A stretch of DNA of 64,000 bases from Bisporella sp. PMI_857. Its lineage: Eukaryota > Ascomycota > Leotiomycetes > Helotiales > Helotiaceae. Each line of letters opens with the position of its first letter. The first letter of the stretch is position 1. This document shows positions 11,349 through 22,901 of the stretch, piece after piece. The position numbers were made by a program, and so were the translations under genes. The notes beneath the pieces are model-generated. The model was given only the letters and a program-made list of their open reading frames with translations, was not told the DNA's origin and ran no database searches. The stretch lies in assembly GCA_021307315.1 (NCBI GenBank), contig JAJSPD010000033.1, positions 452,540 through 516,539 of the forward strand. The letters are read 5' to 3'.

Positions 11349-12386
11349 ATGGCTCTCGAGCTTTACATCCCGCCTTGCATCAGCACTTCCGGTAACCCTC
11401 TCCACCCTCCACCACTAGAGCAGCCCCTGAGAATCCAGATCGAAGGTCTACTCGTATCCATCCAAAAACTCCCTCCGGAGGTACTATGGCGTACTGATGT
11501 TTCGTCCCCGGTGTTTCCACAGCCGGCTGGCCCACAGCCGGCTGGCCCAGAGCTTGCAAGATTGGCATATCAGAAAATATATGGGCATGAAGTTCGTCCA
11601 GACGTCGCTGGTGATATGATTGTGCGGGATGAGTACTTGGGCTGGGTGACAGGGGTAACACCATTAAAGCAAGCACGCATTCGTTGAGAATAGTCCTTTT
11701 GTTCTAGCGGCTGACTATTGGCCGTTTCTCACTAGACACATCGACTATTACGGCGTTACATTCGACCACCTCGTCCCCGCCGACAATCCCAATCCAAAGG
11801 TACTACAGATTAATATTATCGAGATGGATAACGATGGGGGGGGGATAGGCAAACGAGCACTTGCCATTTGCAGTAAACCCGGCGGAATATACAGGGAAGA
11901 AGGTACTAGCCTTGCCAAGATGCTGTCAGAAGAGGAATGGGACACAAGATTGTGAAAGGGTGAATAGCTCGGTGGCTGAGAGGGATAGAGAGTTGCTGAA
12001 GAGGGGGGATTGAAAGAGAGCCAATGCTAGCAAGGAGAGAAATTGGAATGGCAAAACAAGTGATTGAAAATGTTTCCACATTATTAGAATTTTAGCATGG
12101 TCCACAGTCGAGGCTATAAAGATTGCTCTAGAAGTTAGGTCGTTCGTAGAGGATGTGGAATGCGAGTGAAGCAGCACGGGTGTTTTTAGAGTGGTTTCGG
12201 TTTGGCCAATGGAAACCGCATGATTTGGACGAGGAAGAGAAAGAGGGGTACCGGAAGGAAAATGTGAGAGTGATGGAGGGGCTGTTGGGGAAGTATAGAT
12301 CTCATTATGATGAATATATCAGACACTACCACTTGCCGTCACAGGTACTGCGTTCCCCTATGAGATGCCACATTTGGTTCTGGTGA
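11349..12386 (+). CDS. hypothetical multi-exon or decayed gene
   Basis: Protein-like segments follow one another on the plus strand but in different frames. The first (11349-11687) contains IRIQIEG-type and KLPPEVLWR segments and a short QPAGP duplication. The second (about 11707-11955) reads DYWPFLTRHIDYYGV and then KVLQINIIEMDND. The third (12153-12386) reads ASEAARVFLEWFRFGQW and an acidic run. The residue pattern suggests one unrecognised gene with introns, but I could not find splice sites that join the pieces cleanly. I know no family for it. A 10-codon tandem duplication of CAGCCGGCTGGCCCA lies at 11520-11549. Confidence 0.3.
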
Positions 12387-12639
12387 GAGAAAGGCGAAAC
12401 AACGATCTAGAGGGATATTTCGGTGATCTGGGAGTTTGGGCTGAAAGGAGGATGAAGGAGCTTGGTGAGCGATGCCCAACCACCTTCCATGGACGAGTAC
12501 CAAAAGGGTTGTCGAACCTCCCAACTTGTTGGTAATCATCGAGGGAAGCAGCGATGAAGAGGGTAGAACTTAAACAGGAGCGAAGTGCGAAGGGAATCTT
12601 CAAGGGGAAATAATCAAAATGTGTAGACTATGAATAAAG

Positions 12640-13300
12640 CAGCTCTTCACGCGCTGGGATATATATATGGATTCCTCTTCTATTACAGTAAAAGGCGAAT
12701 TGCGCGTCGCTAGATTTTTAGTTAACTTTTTTAAGCCGGGTCCGTTTCTGGACGTTTGTGGCTTTGCACCCTCGCTGGTAGTACCGCCGCTAACCTTAAT
12801 TACTACTTAATTGTCATCACAGAGCGGAGCCAATTCCTGCTCATTTTACATCTCGTGCTCGAATTTACAAGTATACAGTTTGATGACTTCGCACTGGAAA
12901 AAAAAAACCTTTACAGTTGCTTAAAATCGACTTTGTCCCTCCACCCAAAAAAAAAATTGTGAGCACGGACCATAGTACCCAATTCTGAGCAACACCGTGG
13001 CACGGACAAAAATATTAAGCGAAGCTGGTAGAATATTCTATGCTCACTGATCAAGTATGTTTACCAATTATATGACGGTATTTTAGTATTAGTTACAATA
13101 TATAAAGATCAGTTCCCCCAAGCCCCTCTTTGTCAAAGTCAAAAAAATAAAAGGAATATGAATTACTTGACTATTCCGATGTGACAATTCTCAACAGCCA
13201 AGAGCAGTAGCATCTGTCTGTTTCTTCCCTAGCTATTGCTACCTTGGCGCCATTCTTAACGCTTTTCTTGAGTATTGTAAAGGGTGAATGCAGTAGTGTG
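12640..13300. other. AT-rich non-coding stretch
   Basis: It contains A-runs (near 12899 and 12947) and no supported gene. It separates the unassigned gene from the 3' end of NLR-1. Confidence 0.4.
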
Positions 13301-13319
13301 AGTGTGTACTATCAGCCGC

Positions 13320-14390
13320 TGCCGGACAGTAGCTTGACGACTTCGACGTGTCCCCTCGATGAAGCATCGTGAAATGGCGTCTGCCCGTATATATAAGTCG
13401 TATTCACACCGGCCCCTTTTCGAGCAGCAGCTTGACGACTTCGACCCGCCGCGTCGATGAAGCATCGTGGAATGGCGTCTGCCCGTATATATCAGCCGTA
13501 TTCGCACCGGCCCCTTCTTCGAGCAGCAGTTTGACGACTTCGACCTGCCCCACCGATGAAGCATCGTGCAAAGGCGTCCGCCCATCTCTATCGGCCGTAT
13601 TCACACCGGCCCCCTTTTCAAGCAGCAGCTTGACAACTTCGATGCGCCCGCTCCATGAAGCATGGTGCAAAGGCGTCTGCCTGTATTTATCAGCCATATT
13701 CACACCGGCCCCTTCTTCGAGCAGCAGCTTGACGACTTCAACGTGCCCGTTCAATGAAGCATGGTGCAAAGGCGGCCGCCCGTATTTATCAGCCATATTC
13801 ACACTGGCCCCTTCTTCAAGCAGCAGCTTGACGACTTCAACGTGCCCGTTCAATGAAGCTTCACACAAAGGCGTCTGCCCGTCTTTATCAGTCGTATTCA
13901 CACCGGCCCCCTTTCCAAGCAGCAGCTTGACGACTTCGACGTGCCCGTTCAATGAAGCATGGTGCAAAGGCGTCTGCCCGTATTCGTCAGCCGTATTCAC
14001 AACGGCTCCTTCTTCAAGCAGCAGCTTGACGACTTCGACGTGCCCGTTCAATGAAGCATCACACAAAGGCGTCCGCCCGTCTTTATCAGCCGTATTCACA
14101 CCGGCCCCCTTTCCAAGCAGCAGCTTGACGACTTCGACGTGCCCGTTTAATGAAGCATCGCGCAAAGGCGTCTGCCCGTCTTTATCAGTCGTATTCACAC
14201 CGGCCCCTTCTTCGAGCAGCAGCTTAACGACCTCAGCGTGCCTGTTCAATGAAGCATGGTGCAAAGGCGTCTGTCCGTATTTAGCAGCCGTATTCACACT
14301 GGCCCCTTTTTCGAGTAGCAGCTCGACGACAGCCTTGTTGCCTCTACATGCTGCTAACGATAGTGGCGTGTGTCCTTTATTATTTGCGGT
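13320..14390 (-). repeat. tandem 99-bp ankyrin-coding repeats
   Basis: About ten to eleven units of 99 bp encode ankyrin repeats of the form DGxTPLxxASLNGHVEVVKLLLxxGAxVNT. The middle units are nearly identical at DNA level, while the first and last differ more. That pattern indicates recent unit duplication or homogenisation within the gene. Below 13404 a further unit (FHDASSRGHVEVVKLL) continues in another frame to a stop near 13310, so the array once extended beyond the present stop codon. Confidence 0.9.
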
Positions 14391-17127
14391 TATATTTAGG
14401 TTATTTGCCGGGTTTACTGAAAGTAATTTCTCTAGTACTTCGACAAGATTCCAGGCGCAGGCTGAGAAAACTGGACCATTGTAAACCGGCGTCAAAAATC
14501 TTATAGAATACTGAGGCATTTTTGCGGCCGTGTAAAGCCAATACTGAAATGTTGTCAGGCCTGATCCCTCGATAATCCAATCAAGTAACTCTTTTGACAC
14601 TCCGAGGCTTTTCCGGGCCTCTTTGCTCAACTGAGCACAATGCTCTCCCCAGAACTCGTGAGAATACTGGAGAAATTCGTTGCTCTGTATTGCAACTTCG
14701 TAAGCATCCCTGTCTTGAGAAGATATGTACTTTAAACACGTCCGGGCGACCTGAGCGTGGCATTCCGCGTCACTATAAACTGACTGATGCTTTCTTTGCA
14801 AGTAGTCTTTCACCGACACATGAGCAAACTCTAGCGTTCCACTTCTTGTTTCAACGACAAAATCTTGGGTAAGTCGACCAATGTGTTCGCGCTTAATGCT
14901 TGTATTTAAAGAGCTATTATTCTCGTCAAAAGCCACAGCTGTCGTAACGGCGGCCATTGAAAGAGGTTTCCTGTTGCAGAGCAACATTTTATAGATCTTG
15001 CTTGCATGGCGATGTTCGAGTTGACTCTTGTGGGTGTTGCGCTCAAATATCTCATCGTAAGCTTTATTCAAGTCTTCTTCGCCTGCAACTGAGCCAGTAC
15101 CAAGTTCTTCAAGATATCTTTCAATGGTTTCCGGGTAAAGAATAGAAAAATTATTCGGTTCAAAAAAAAGAGAGAGCTGTAGTTGAACCCAGCGAAACCT
15201 TGATATATGTCAGCTCTCTAGTAGGTTAGTGGCAGTCAAGGGACTGGTCGTACATTCCGCCAGCTCTCTTAGAGAGAATATTGATAAGTCTATCTTCGAG
15301 ATCTGGATATTCGCCTTCCAAAATTCTCTCGTCCTTTTCTCTATTTTTAACCTCGGTGGTAATATACGTAATCATATCGGTATTAGATACTGATTGGCCG
15401 AGGTCGACTTTGACAGCGTTGGAAAACTTTTCATTGACGCGGACTTCGTATCGACTAGACACAAGCAGCTCAAGTCCGTCTGGCCAAACCCGAGAAGCAT
15501 CTCGCAAGGCTTTTAGTAGCTCTTTCGGCTTATCACACTCATCTAGAGCATCAATAATGATTCTGAGCTTGACCCCTGACTCTAGGATTTCCTGTAGTAA
15601 TGTCTCATATTGGGAGAAGGGAAAAGGTCGCAAATCTCCTGAATCTCCCCCCGCATTTATGTAAGCATTCAGCACATGTGGAGAGATCTGACCCGTTATA
15701 GGATCGTATGCTACTTGTTGGAGGAGTGCTTGAAGCACTGACATATATGAGTGTTTAGAGTTCAGATCTGTCCCCCTGGAACAATAAAAGTATGCAAATC
15801 GGCGACTGGGATATGAAAACAGCCTGTCTAGATGCCATTCGATGATTCGAGCTCTATAATTTAACGTGTCAGCTCTTTTCTACAGCGTTATCGGAAATAC
15901 TCACAATAGTGTCGACTTTCCGGTACCGGCTGTTAACAATCAGCATCTTATCCAATATTCGTAAATTATACTCACCAGTACCACGAAGCCAAAATATCCG
16001 GCGGTCTAATGCCGGTTTCGGGGAGGACCAGTCTCTGAAATCCGAGCTATCTAGCAGCCATCCCCCGCATGTTCGATACTTTAGGGCGACTCCAGTCCTC
16101 CGAAGAGTATCATCGTGAGCTACTTTCGGGTCATGTTCCGATATCCACTTTTTGACTTTCCCTAGTTGTTCAGTCTCCATCCTGCAAACGTCAAAGGTAC
16201 TTTTGCAGGTTCCATGATAAGTAGATATGTTTTTGACTAGATCTCGCCAGGTCACGGCTCTTTCCTGTGTTTTGACGACTTGGGCTAATTTATAGTGAGA
16301 TAGGCTTACGTCTAGCATTGATGAAGAGCCATACCTATAACTCTATCAGAAGTCAGATTGACTAGTTCAACTTCCAACTTCAGGATCTCAATATACAACT
16401 TGATTAACTCAGGCTCCAACCGCTTGAACTTGTTCAAAATCTCATTCCTCGTTGTCCCAAGAAACAAGGATTCAACTTGCGCCCAGTAACTAAGGTTTGC
16501 AGTTATGGTGTCCAGGTCTCTAAGCGCTTCCCGAAGAAGTATAGGTTGGTTCAAGCATGCCTGTTGATGAGATGCTTCGCGTAAGCTGCGAGTCTTGAAA
16601 CCTGCAGAGGCAGCAGCTTACCTCTAATACTATGCAAAAGCCCCGCCAGACAACCGGCGCAATTCTATGGGGATCAAAATTCGCGGCAGCCGCTACACTA
16701 TCCTTGAATTGGAGAATAGACCTGATAGCCGTTTCAACCACGCGGGGAATCTCCTTATTTTCCTGCGTTTTTGACTCTGCTAATTTTAATAAGCCTGCCG
16801 GATCACTTTGACTCCAATTCTTATGCCCGGGCTTGATATTCTCCAGCTTCGTGTAAACGTCTGGCTGAGCCATGCGTAGGCTTTCGGCGGCTTGACCCCA
16901 GCAAGAAAGTCGTTGATGCTCTTCGGCTTCGGGGTGGGTGACTATCTGGGTAGGCTCGTCTGGAGGAACATGTGGTTCTGTCGGGTTACTTATTGAAGTG
17001 CTCGTGCTTTCTGATACTGTTTGATTCTTAGCAGGCTGGACATCTGCTAAAGTTCCAAGAAGACTTGCTTACCGGCTGGTGCCTCTTTGCCAAAGAGCCT
17101 CGACAGCTTTTCTCGACGCTTTCCCAT
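13404..17127 (-). CDS. NLR-1: NWD-like/NACHT/ankyrin STAND protein
   Basis: Seven exons keep frame throughout: 17073-17127, 16622-17016, 16335-16560, 15976-16284, 15905-15929, 15254-15853 and 13404-15198. They give 1134 codons plus stop; introns are 46-61 bp. The N-terminus (MGKRREKLSRLFGK, then WGQAAESLRM and a long helical region to about residue 230) resembles the NWD NACHT-NTPase N-terminal domain. Next are NACHT with Walker A G-T-A-G-T-G-K-S-T (327-335) and Walker B IIIDALDEC (435-443), the FAHVSVKDYL segment (about 661), and ankyrin repeats from about residue 809. Fungal NLRs of this type act in non-self recognition and regulated cell death. The Walker A loop sits in a 25-nt microexon. 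The last repeat is cut by a one-base frameshift near 13410. The first intron choice (56 bp) is the least certain. Confidence 0.88.
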
Positions 17128-17658
17128 GCTTTTGCGAGCGTAGTCTACAGGAATAATACCTTCTAGATGAAATAGCAATAAAGAGTAAGAGAAATGTTGC
17201 TCGCTAGCTACCAACATGTAGATACTTTCGATGTTGCAATAAGGCTGAACTTTGGGCGTCTATTGCATGTGGCAAAGTGGCCGTTGTGGTCTGTGCTCAC
17301 TTACTCCCCGCGATTGGGCGAAACCGATTTTGCAAGCGACTGTCTTTCAAACCATCGCCTCCATTTGATCCCACCAAGATTCTGGCTCAGCTATGCCTGG
17401 ATGTTCTTCTCCAATAGCACCTGTGTCATACTCAGGAGCGCACATAGTGGCGGCGAATGGCGTCGGGCGTTGGCGAGAAAAGCCGTAATAAATAACTGGC
17501 TATCCCCCATCCGATAAACGCACATCAATTGCACTATGTCTTGTTTCATTGGCATTCCGATTAGGAAAGATGTTTGGAAATACTTTTGGCCGGTTAGTAA
17601 GCTCGCCGCTTCTACTCAGGCGCTAATCACCCTCGACTCAACATTTTTTCACCCAGTT
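17128..17658. other. upstream region of NLR-1
   Basis: This is the presumed NLR-1 promoter side. A 107-codon plus-strand ORF (17194-17517) has no recognisable content. No clear TATA or repeat was identified. Confidence 0.35.
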
Positions 17659-17752
17659 TGTCACGGCCCTACCTCGCTTAGAACCCCATGGGGCTCGGCC
17701 CCCTGACACCACAGGGCTCGCTTACACTGGCCCCTGGCCAGTCTCCTGTATA
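17659..17752 (+). repeat. truncated LTR of the chromovirus family
   Basis: It starts TGTCACGGCCCTACC and follows the LTR at 51451-51683 through the CCTGACACCACAGGG and GGCCAGTCTCCTGTAT segments. It stops just after the TATA region; the 3' two thirds are missing. Confidence 0.75.
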
Positions 17753-18230
17753 AAAAGGATAAAACCAACAGGTCTGCAATGTGGTTTCAGCTAGCAATAT
17801 CGAGGAAATTTTTTGGAGAGCGGCCTTGATCTAGTAAAAGATGTCTGCTAAAACCTGGACAGCCTTGACTGATTATCTTATACTCGGTTTTCCTGCAATA
17901 ATAAGAAGGATCCTCCCTCCTTTCAAGTGCTATCACGCGCACGTTAACGAAGTTCGCGATTTCTTTATGCGACAGGCCAGCGGCTTTACGACCGATCGCC
18001 TCCGGTACAATCTTTAAAGAAACCATAGCCGAAGCGGTGCAGTGTTGGATGTTTGTAGAATATACTCGCGTTTTCACATAAAGTGGAGTTCTCAGGCAAC
18101 AAAGCAAATATTTATTCTATTCGTTTCAATTTATCAGGATCTCACCCACACATGCATACTGAAGTTGCCTATGATTCCGACAACCTGGTTGTAATGTAAG
18201 GGTGGACAGCCCTTAAAGTATATCTTCAAT
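17753..18230. other. unassigned stretch
   Basis: A minus-strand 106-codon ORF (17787-18107) contains AIGRKAAGLSHKEIANF, which has the look of a helix-turn-helix and could be a transposase N-terminus, but there is no further support. Confidence 0.3.
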
Positions 18231-19911
18231 CGGGGCGCTAGTCTCCTTCAGAGTCTTCCACTCGCCCTCCCAGAACCGAGACACTTCCAACATGTCAGGC
18301 CTAGCTGTTTGGATCTATAGCCATACACTGACCTACAAAACCTTTCCAAGATTCTGGCACATCATCGGAACTTGCCCAGTCAGTTTCAAGATCATTGGGA
18401 TGGTTTACGTCATCGAATTCCATGTCGGGCTGTCGGAGAAGCATCCACATACTCCTTCCCAGACTAAACGCTTCGGCAAGCTCCAACGCGTGTGGGTACG
18501 CGTTGTTCCAGCTGGAAAAAACGTTCCAAATATGCCAGCTCGCATCGCCGAGAGCATCCTCTGGCACGTTGCGGCGCGGTGGACCATCATACTTTGCATA
18601 TCGGAATTTGTGGCGTTTATGTCTAGATGTCATAGAGTCTTCATCGGAACCAACTTCGTCTCCCTCGTCCATGACGTCTCATGTCCCATCTGCCTCCGGT
18701 GCCAAAGTCGTAGATGGAGCATCTGTCTGCTCCTAGTCACACAATACCAGGTTCTGACGCTCATCTATTAAGAAGTTTCCAGGTTTGATATCCAGGTGAT
18801 AGGTCTTGACCACTCGGTGGGAATGCAGCAATGCTGCTGCCATGCTGGCGCACCAATGAGCTTTCAGCTCTAGCGGAAGTCGCTGGCTCCGGAAATTTGA
18901 CCTCTCGATATTCGAGCCTACATCTCCACCTTTGTACAGCGGTTGGATTGTGCCGCAAACAAGCTCCTGGTCGCCGCGGTTCACTGTTACAAAGCATTAA
19001 GGCGGGGGCAATACGTTTGGGTGAGGCCGCATTGTGATCAGCATCATGTTTGAATTGTGCCAGCTCCGAACAGTGTACTTGATCGCAGAGTCGCCCTCGT
19101 CGTCATTTTGTGCCAGAAACGTTCGAAAGTCGATACCCTTAAACACATGAAACTCTTTCGAGTCTTTTTCGAGTCGGACTCTGGTGGCACAGCCGCGACC
19201 TCCGAGCTGCTTGTGTCGGATGAGATGTTCAAATGGAATCCTGTGAGAGGAAATGCTCATAGTGGTACGGCCAACCACTCATTCCGTTAGTACTTCAACC
19301 TAGAAAAGTGAACGGCCAATATTGTGGAATCATACGATGCGGGTCGGCCAGAACCTCCAAGAATCGAGAGAACCATGGATGACTGTACGCCTTCCAAATG
19401 ACCTGATCTGTGGTGTTATCTTCACTGTCAGCGTCAACGATGGCGTCCATGCAGGAAATGGAGTCATCTTGGAGGCATGCGGGCCACATCATACGAATGG
19501 CTTTCCATAGTGAAGTTCGCATATCAGTGGAGCTGGGGAACGAATTTGCCTCGTGTAGCTCGATCGCGTGGAAGCTGTTGCAGATGCGATTAGCTAGAGA
19601 CATCGAGGGCTGGGGGGAGTTCAAACTGAAGCTGAAGATGACGGTGCGATCATGTCGTAGCCTTGTGCGAACACTGTTGTTTCAGCATCATCACCCCAAA
19701 TCCACTCCCCAGAGAAGTCTAGGGATATGGTTTCCATTTTAAAAATATAGTGAGTGTGGCTGATGGGAACCTGACTCGAGGATCGCAGCGCTAGTGATAG
19801 CGGGGTTATCGTATCGCAAGAGGGTGGGCCTTTGAAAGAGGAGGAGGATGGATTCTTGGAGGGGAAGGAGGAGAGGGATGAGCAAGCTATAAAGGGAGAA
19901 GGAAATTGCAT
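18231..19911 (-). pseudogene. protein kinase-like gene, broken
   Basis: Minus-strand segments in order: 19621-19911 (LDFSGEWIWGDDAETT), 19295-19624 (helical domain), a GT-AG intron near 19250-19300, then 18231-19250 with the kinase domain. The kinase part has a Gly-rich start (LGGRGCATRVRLEKD), the catalytic HLDIKPGNFLID loop, a poorly preserved DFG position (LCD-stop-EQ) and the C-lobe end (SWKGFVGQCMAIDPN). An in-frame TAA precedes CFVTVNRGD near 18997. An in-frame TAG stands where kinases of this kind have W after CD (18733). A frameshift near 18300 separates DPNS from DMLEVSRFW, and another lies near 19660. The gene appears inactivated by point changes, some RIP-like. Confidence 0.75.
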
Positions 19912-20083
19912 TTGTATAAAGTTTGAGGGGTTGTTAAAGCTTTTGTGACTTTTGGTGGCTTATTTGAGCTTGTCAGTTCCGCCGTAGAGTCCTGGGGGAA
20001 CTGCTTTAGTTTAAAAAGTCGGAATCATTTGACTTTTTTACAGCTTTTAATAGCTCAGGGCTAAAGCAGCTAGTAATTGATAC

Positions 20084-20214
20084 CGTTGGAATGCATGTCA
20101 TAGCTTCACGCGATGCATCGGATCGCAATTGTGGGTCTTCTATCACCTATATATTTACCTGGCAATAGGCCGTAGCTTAGAGGAATGAATCAACGAATAC
20201 CAGAACCACACCAG
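20084..20214 (-). repeat. solo LTR, family TGTYGGAATR..., copy 4, truncated
   Basis: It begins CGTTGGAATGCATGTCA (first base changed from T) and follows copy 1 through the CTATATATTTACC and GCCGTAGCTTAG segments. It is cut where another LTR starts at 20215. Confidence 0.7.
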
Positions 20215-20423
20215 TGTCACGGTCCTAGAGATCACATGGACGACGCCCTGACCATTTCTGACATTCACTGACAGATGTCGCGCCACAACCGCGAACACTC
20301 ATTGGTTCGTTCAGCTAGGACACTGGAACCGGTCATGGTTATATAAGGGCAGTTCTAGCAGTAGTTATACCTTTTCTCTTTAGTTTAGATTCTTCGTATT
20401 TGATACCATACAAACAACCATCA
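20215..20423 (+). repeat. putative LTR (TGTCACGGTCC...CCATCA) ahead of a repeat-containing ORF
   Basis: It starts TGTCACGGTCCTAGAG, contains a TATA box (GGTTATATAAGGG, near 20338) and ends ...AACAACCATCA. It is followed directly by CTGGCGCCAGTATTGG, which could be a primer-binding site because many retroelements have TGGCGCC there. No second copy exists in the window, so the 3' boundary is inferred. Confidence 0.55.
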
Positions 20424-20530
20424 CTGGCGCCAGTATTGGGATCGCGACGGTCTTCGCTTTTCTCCTCAATAAATCTTTTCACTCAGCCTTCCCTGCACAT
20501 CACAATCTCGCGTCTATACGACAATCACCA

Positions 20531-22143
20531 ATGACTGGCTTTACTGATGCTGTTCGAGGGGATGGTTTGGCTAGGGCTCAGAGAGCTTTAGCAGGATTAG
20601 ACGGAGATCCGCTGCGACTTGATCGCGAGAGGCAGGGGTTTAATGGTTCTCCCCCACCATATAAATCGGATCGATCGGGTATGACGACTCAATCTGCGAG
20701 TCTAGATCCTCCTAACGAGGAGCAGCGACGGGTCCAACTAGGATGCGAACGCGCAGCCTCAAAACCATACCACCAATTCGAGCATCAGATAGAAGAAGAG
20801 AGGAGGCGGATTTGGAATGCAGATCCGAGTACGAGTTGGATGAGCATAAATCCTAGAGATGACGCCTTCGAGGAAGAGGCCAGCGAAACGATCAAGTGGC
20901 GCTGGGTCGAGCAAGGCATCTGGAATAACAAATGGAGCAAGTTCGCTTCTGGGCGGTGGAAGCATGAGGAACCACTCGAGCTTGAGTCCGAATCGGAGAC
21001 GGACTCGCAAGCGGGATCCGCAGCTCCTTTTTTTCCTTTACCCCAAAGGAGTCGCATCCGAAACCAAGACGGCCAAAGGGCGATGACGAAAAACGACGAA
21101 TTGCGGAGCGGCGAGCCGTGCGGGAGCGCAAACGTGAGGCATCACGTCCATATCATCAGTTTGTCTATCAAATATCGAAGGAGCGGGAACGAATACAAGA
21201 CAAACCCGCCAGTGGGGAAGGTGCTAGTGGGGGCATCCCCGACATCAATACAACGGCTTACGAGAATGTCAAGAACACGTAGACTAAGCGAGGGATTTGG
21301 AACAGAAGATGGGGTATACTACCTGGAATGTCGTGGAAGCATGAAGAGCCTCTTGAGGAAAGCGCCGACAGTCCTGCTTCTCAAGCAAACCCGGTTGAGA
21401 ACGACAGCCATGAAGTGGGAGAAGCTCATATCATAACTATGAATGGAGCTCCTCTCAGAAATATTTTTGGACGTCCTGTCACAAATCTTTCGAAAAGCGG
21501 TATTTTTATAGGAAACCCTTCTCCCATTGAATCAAATCATCGCCAAGCGTCTCAAAAGGGACTGACCGCAGAGATTGATTCATCTGGATTAGAGAATGGT
21601 GACGCCAAGCGCCCTCCCTCTGCGTCAAATTCGCCTCGCCCCAGTTCGGGTAAACGGGTTCTTTGTCCTACAAAAGGACTGGCGTTGCGGCCAAGCGGGA
21701 AAAAGCCCATCCATAAAGATGGGCAGCCGGTAGGCGTATCTCTTGGCCCAGTCCATTCATCAAAGGTATCAAAGGCCGCTGGAAAGAAACAACCCGGACC
21801 AAAACGGCAACCGAACATCTCCCAAGAGGTTTCATTTAGTGGTTTACCATCATCTTCTGGTATGGATACAGCAGAATCGCAGCCCTCGCCAAAGCATGCG
21901 ACTACGAGCAGAAGCAAACGGATACAGCCGCCTTTCCCTGGCGTAACTAAGGACCTAACCAAGGCGGCTCCTACCGATCCCTCCAAACATGCTGCCCGAT
22001 CAAATCCGCAGCGGAACGTTACAAGTAAACTAACACCAAGGAGCTCTGCAAAGCCTCAGGGCATATCGAAGAGAAACCTGCGAAGACTACACGGGGGAAT
22101 GCAAGGAAGGAAAGGAAGGAATAAACAATTAGGCACCCAGTAG
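20531..22143 (+). pseudogene. internally duplicated ORF of unknown function downstream of an LTR
   Basis: Two overlapping frames (20531-21436 and 21328-22143) are parts of one protein. The first frame reads SKPYHQFEHQIEEERRRI, later VEQGIWNNKW and GRWKHEEPLELES. The second, read from about 21035, repeats the plan: SRPYHQFVYQISKERERI, then TKRGIWNRRW and SWKHEEPLEES. This is an imperfect tandem duplication of about 150 residues, followed by a basic Ser/Pro-rich tail. The frames switch near a T7 run (about 21029-21035), and a TAG near 21283 replaces an expected W codon. It may be a retroelement gag-like gene, since an LTR and possible primer site lie just upstream, but I see no zinc knuckle, protease or RT. 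No function is assigned. Confidence 0.5.
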
Positions 22144-22391
22144 AGGCTTCGTATTAGATGTGCATCTTGTCTTCCTCGCATGTGTCTGTGCGATATGGAC
22201 ACCTACATACCTTCTTTACACTGAAACTCTTCCGGGAACTCCCATTTACCGTTTTTGAAAACCTCAGGGACTGGTATTTGATAACTCAACGAATTGATAT
22301 CTAGAGGTGAAGCGTCGAGAGATGGAAGATTGTCGTCTGATTCATCGTCATTGTCAGCAAGGGCGCTTACGACCTAGATTGACAGATTAGA

Positions 22392-22901
22392 ATGATTCAC
22401 TTTAGTGTATCTTTTCTACGTACCTTAGCTCTCGCTGCCGTATTTCTATCTGCCTCAGGAGCACCAGATCCCAACCCCACACTTCTCACAACACCAACGG
22501 CAACACTCGTTCCAGCGAGCCTTATTTCAACACCAAATTCAGCAGTTCCAGGTTGCAACCCAATAGTTTCCACCCCAGGAGCAAGAATACTGGTTCCAAC
22601 AACACCAGATTCCCCTGCAACAAATCTCATTCCAAACCCCACTGCAGCAGAGATTCCAAGAGACATAAAGGAACAAAGGCAGCGCAGGCTTGCAGATACT
22701 CTTTGGAAACTCTTTAAGGAGCTTACCACCGCCCATTCCTACCTCGCAATTCTCAATACTCTACATCTTTCATCCCTACATCTTCCCGCCACCTCTCAAC
22801 AACGTCGCCGTCCACCAGTCCTGGTGCTCTTCTATTTGCGTTTTCAACGCCTGCAATCTTTCTTAGTCCCTGCTGGCCTCATCGTGATACCCCCTCTTTA
22901 G
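22392..22901 (+). CDS. putative small secreted protein, Pro/Thr-rich
   Basis: A single 169-codon ORF starts with a plausible signal peptide (MIHFSVSFLRTLALAAVFLSA, cleavage expected after about residue 23). A Pro/Thr/Ala-rich segment (to about residue 90) and a basic helical part follow. Only one or two Cys are present, unlike most fungal effectors. The hydrophobic, Pro-rich C-terminus looks less protein-like. It may be real, or a fortuitous ORF. No family is recognised. Confidence 0.3.
   Translation: MIHFSVSFLRTLALAAVFLSASGAPDPNPTLLTTPTATLVPASLISTPNSAVPGCNPIVSTPGARILVPTTPDSPATNLIPNPTAAEIPRDIKEQRQRRLADTLWKLFKELTTAHSYLAILNTLHLSSLHLPATSQQRRRPPVLVLFYLRFQRLQSFLVPAGLIVIPPL

Noticed and set aside
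13369..14484. Long plus-strand ORF of 371 codons rich in SSSLTTST repeats
   Set aside because: It is the complement of the ankyrin-coding tandem repeats of NLR-1; the periodic 33-residue pattern is inherited from that strand, whose ankyrin sequence is unmistakable.
16312..16334. A 23-bp intron at the end of NLR-1 exon 3
   Set aside because: The acceptor 27 bp further on (TAAATTAG) keeps the same phase and gives a 50-bp intron with a plausible branch site.
17047..17072. A 26-bp intron in NLR-1 between exons 1 and 2
   Set aside because: It would keep the frame, but it is too short for a spliceosomal intron. A 56-bp intron (17017-17072) with acceptor AAACAG also keeps the frame and has a normal size.
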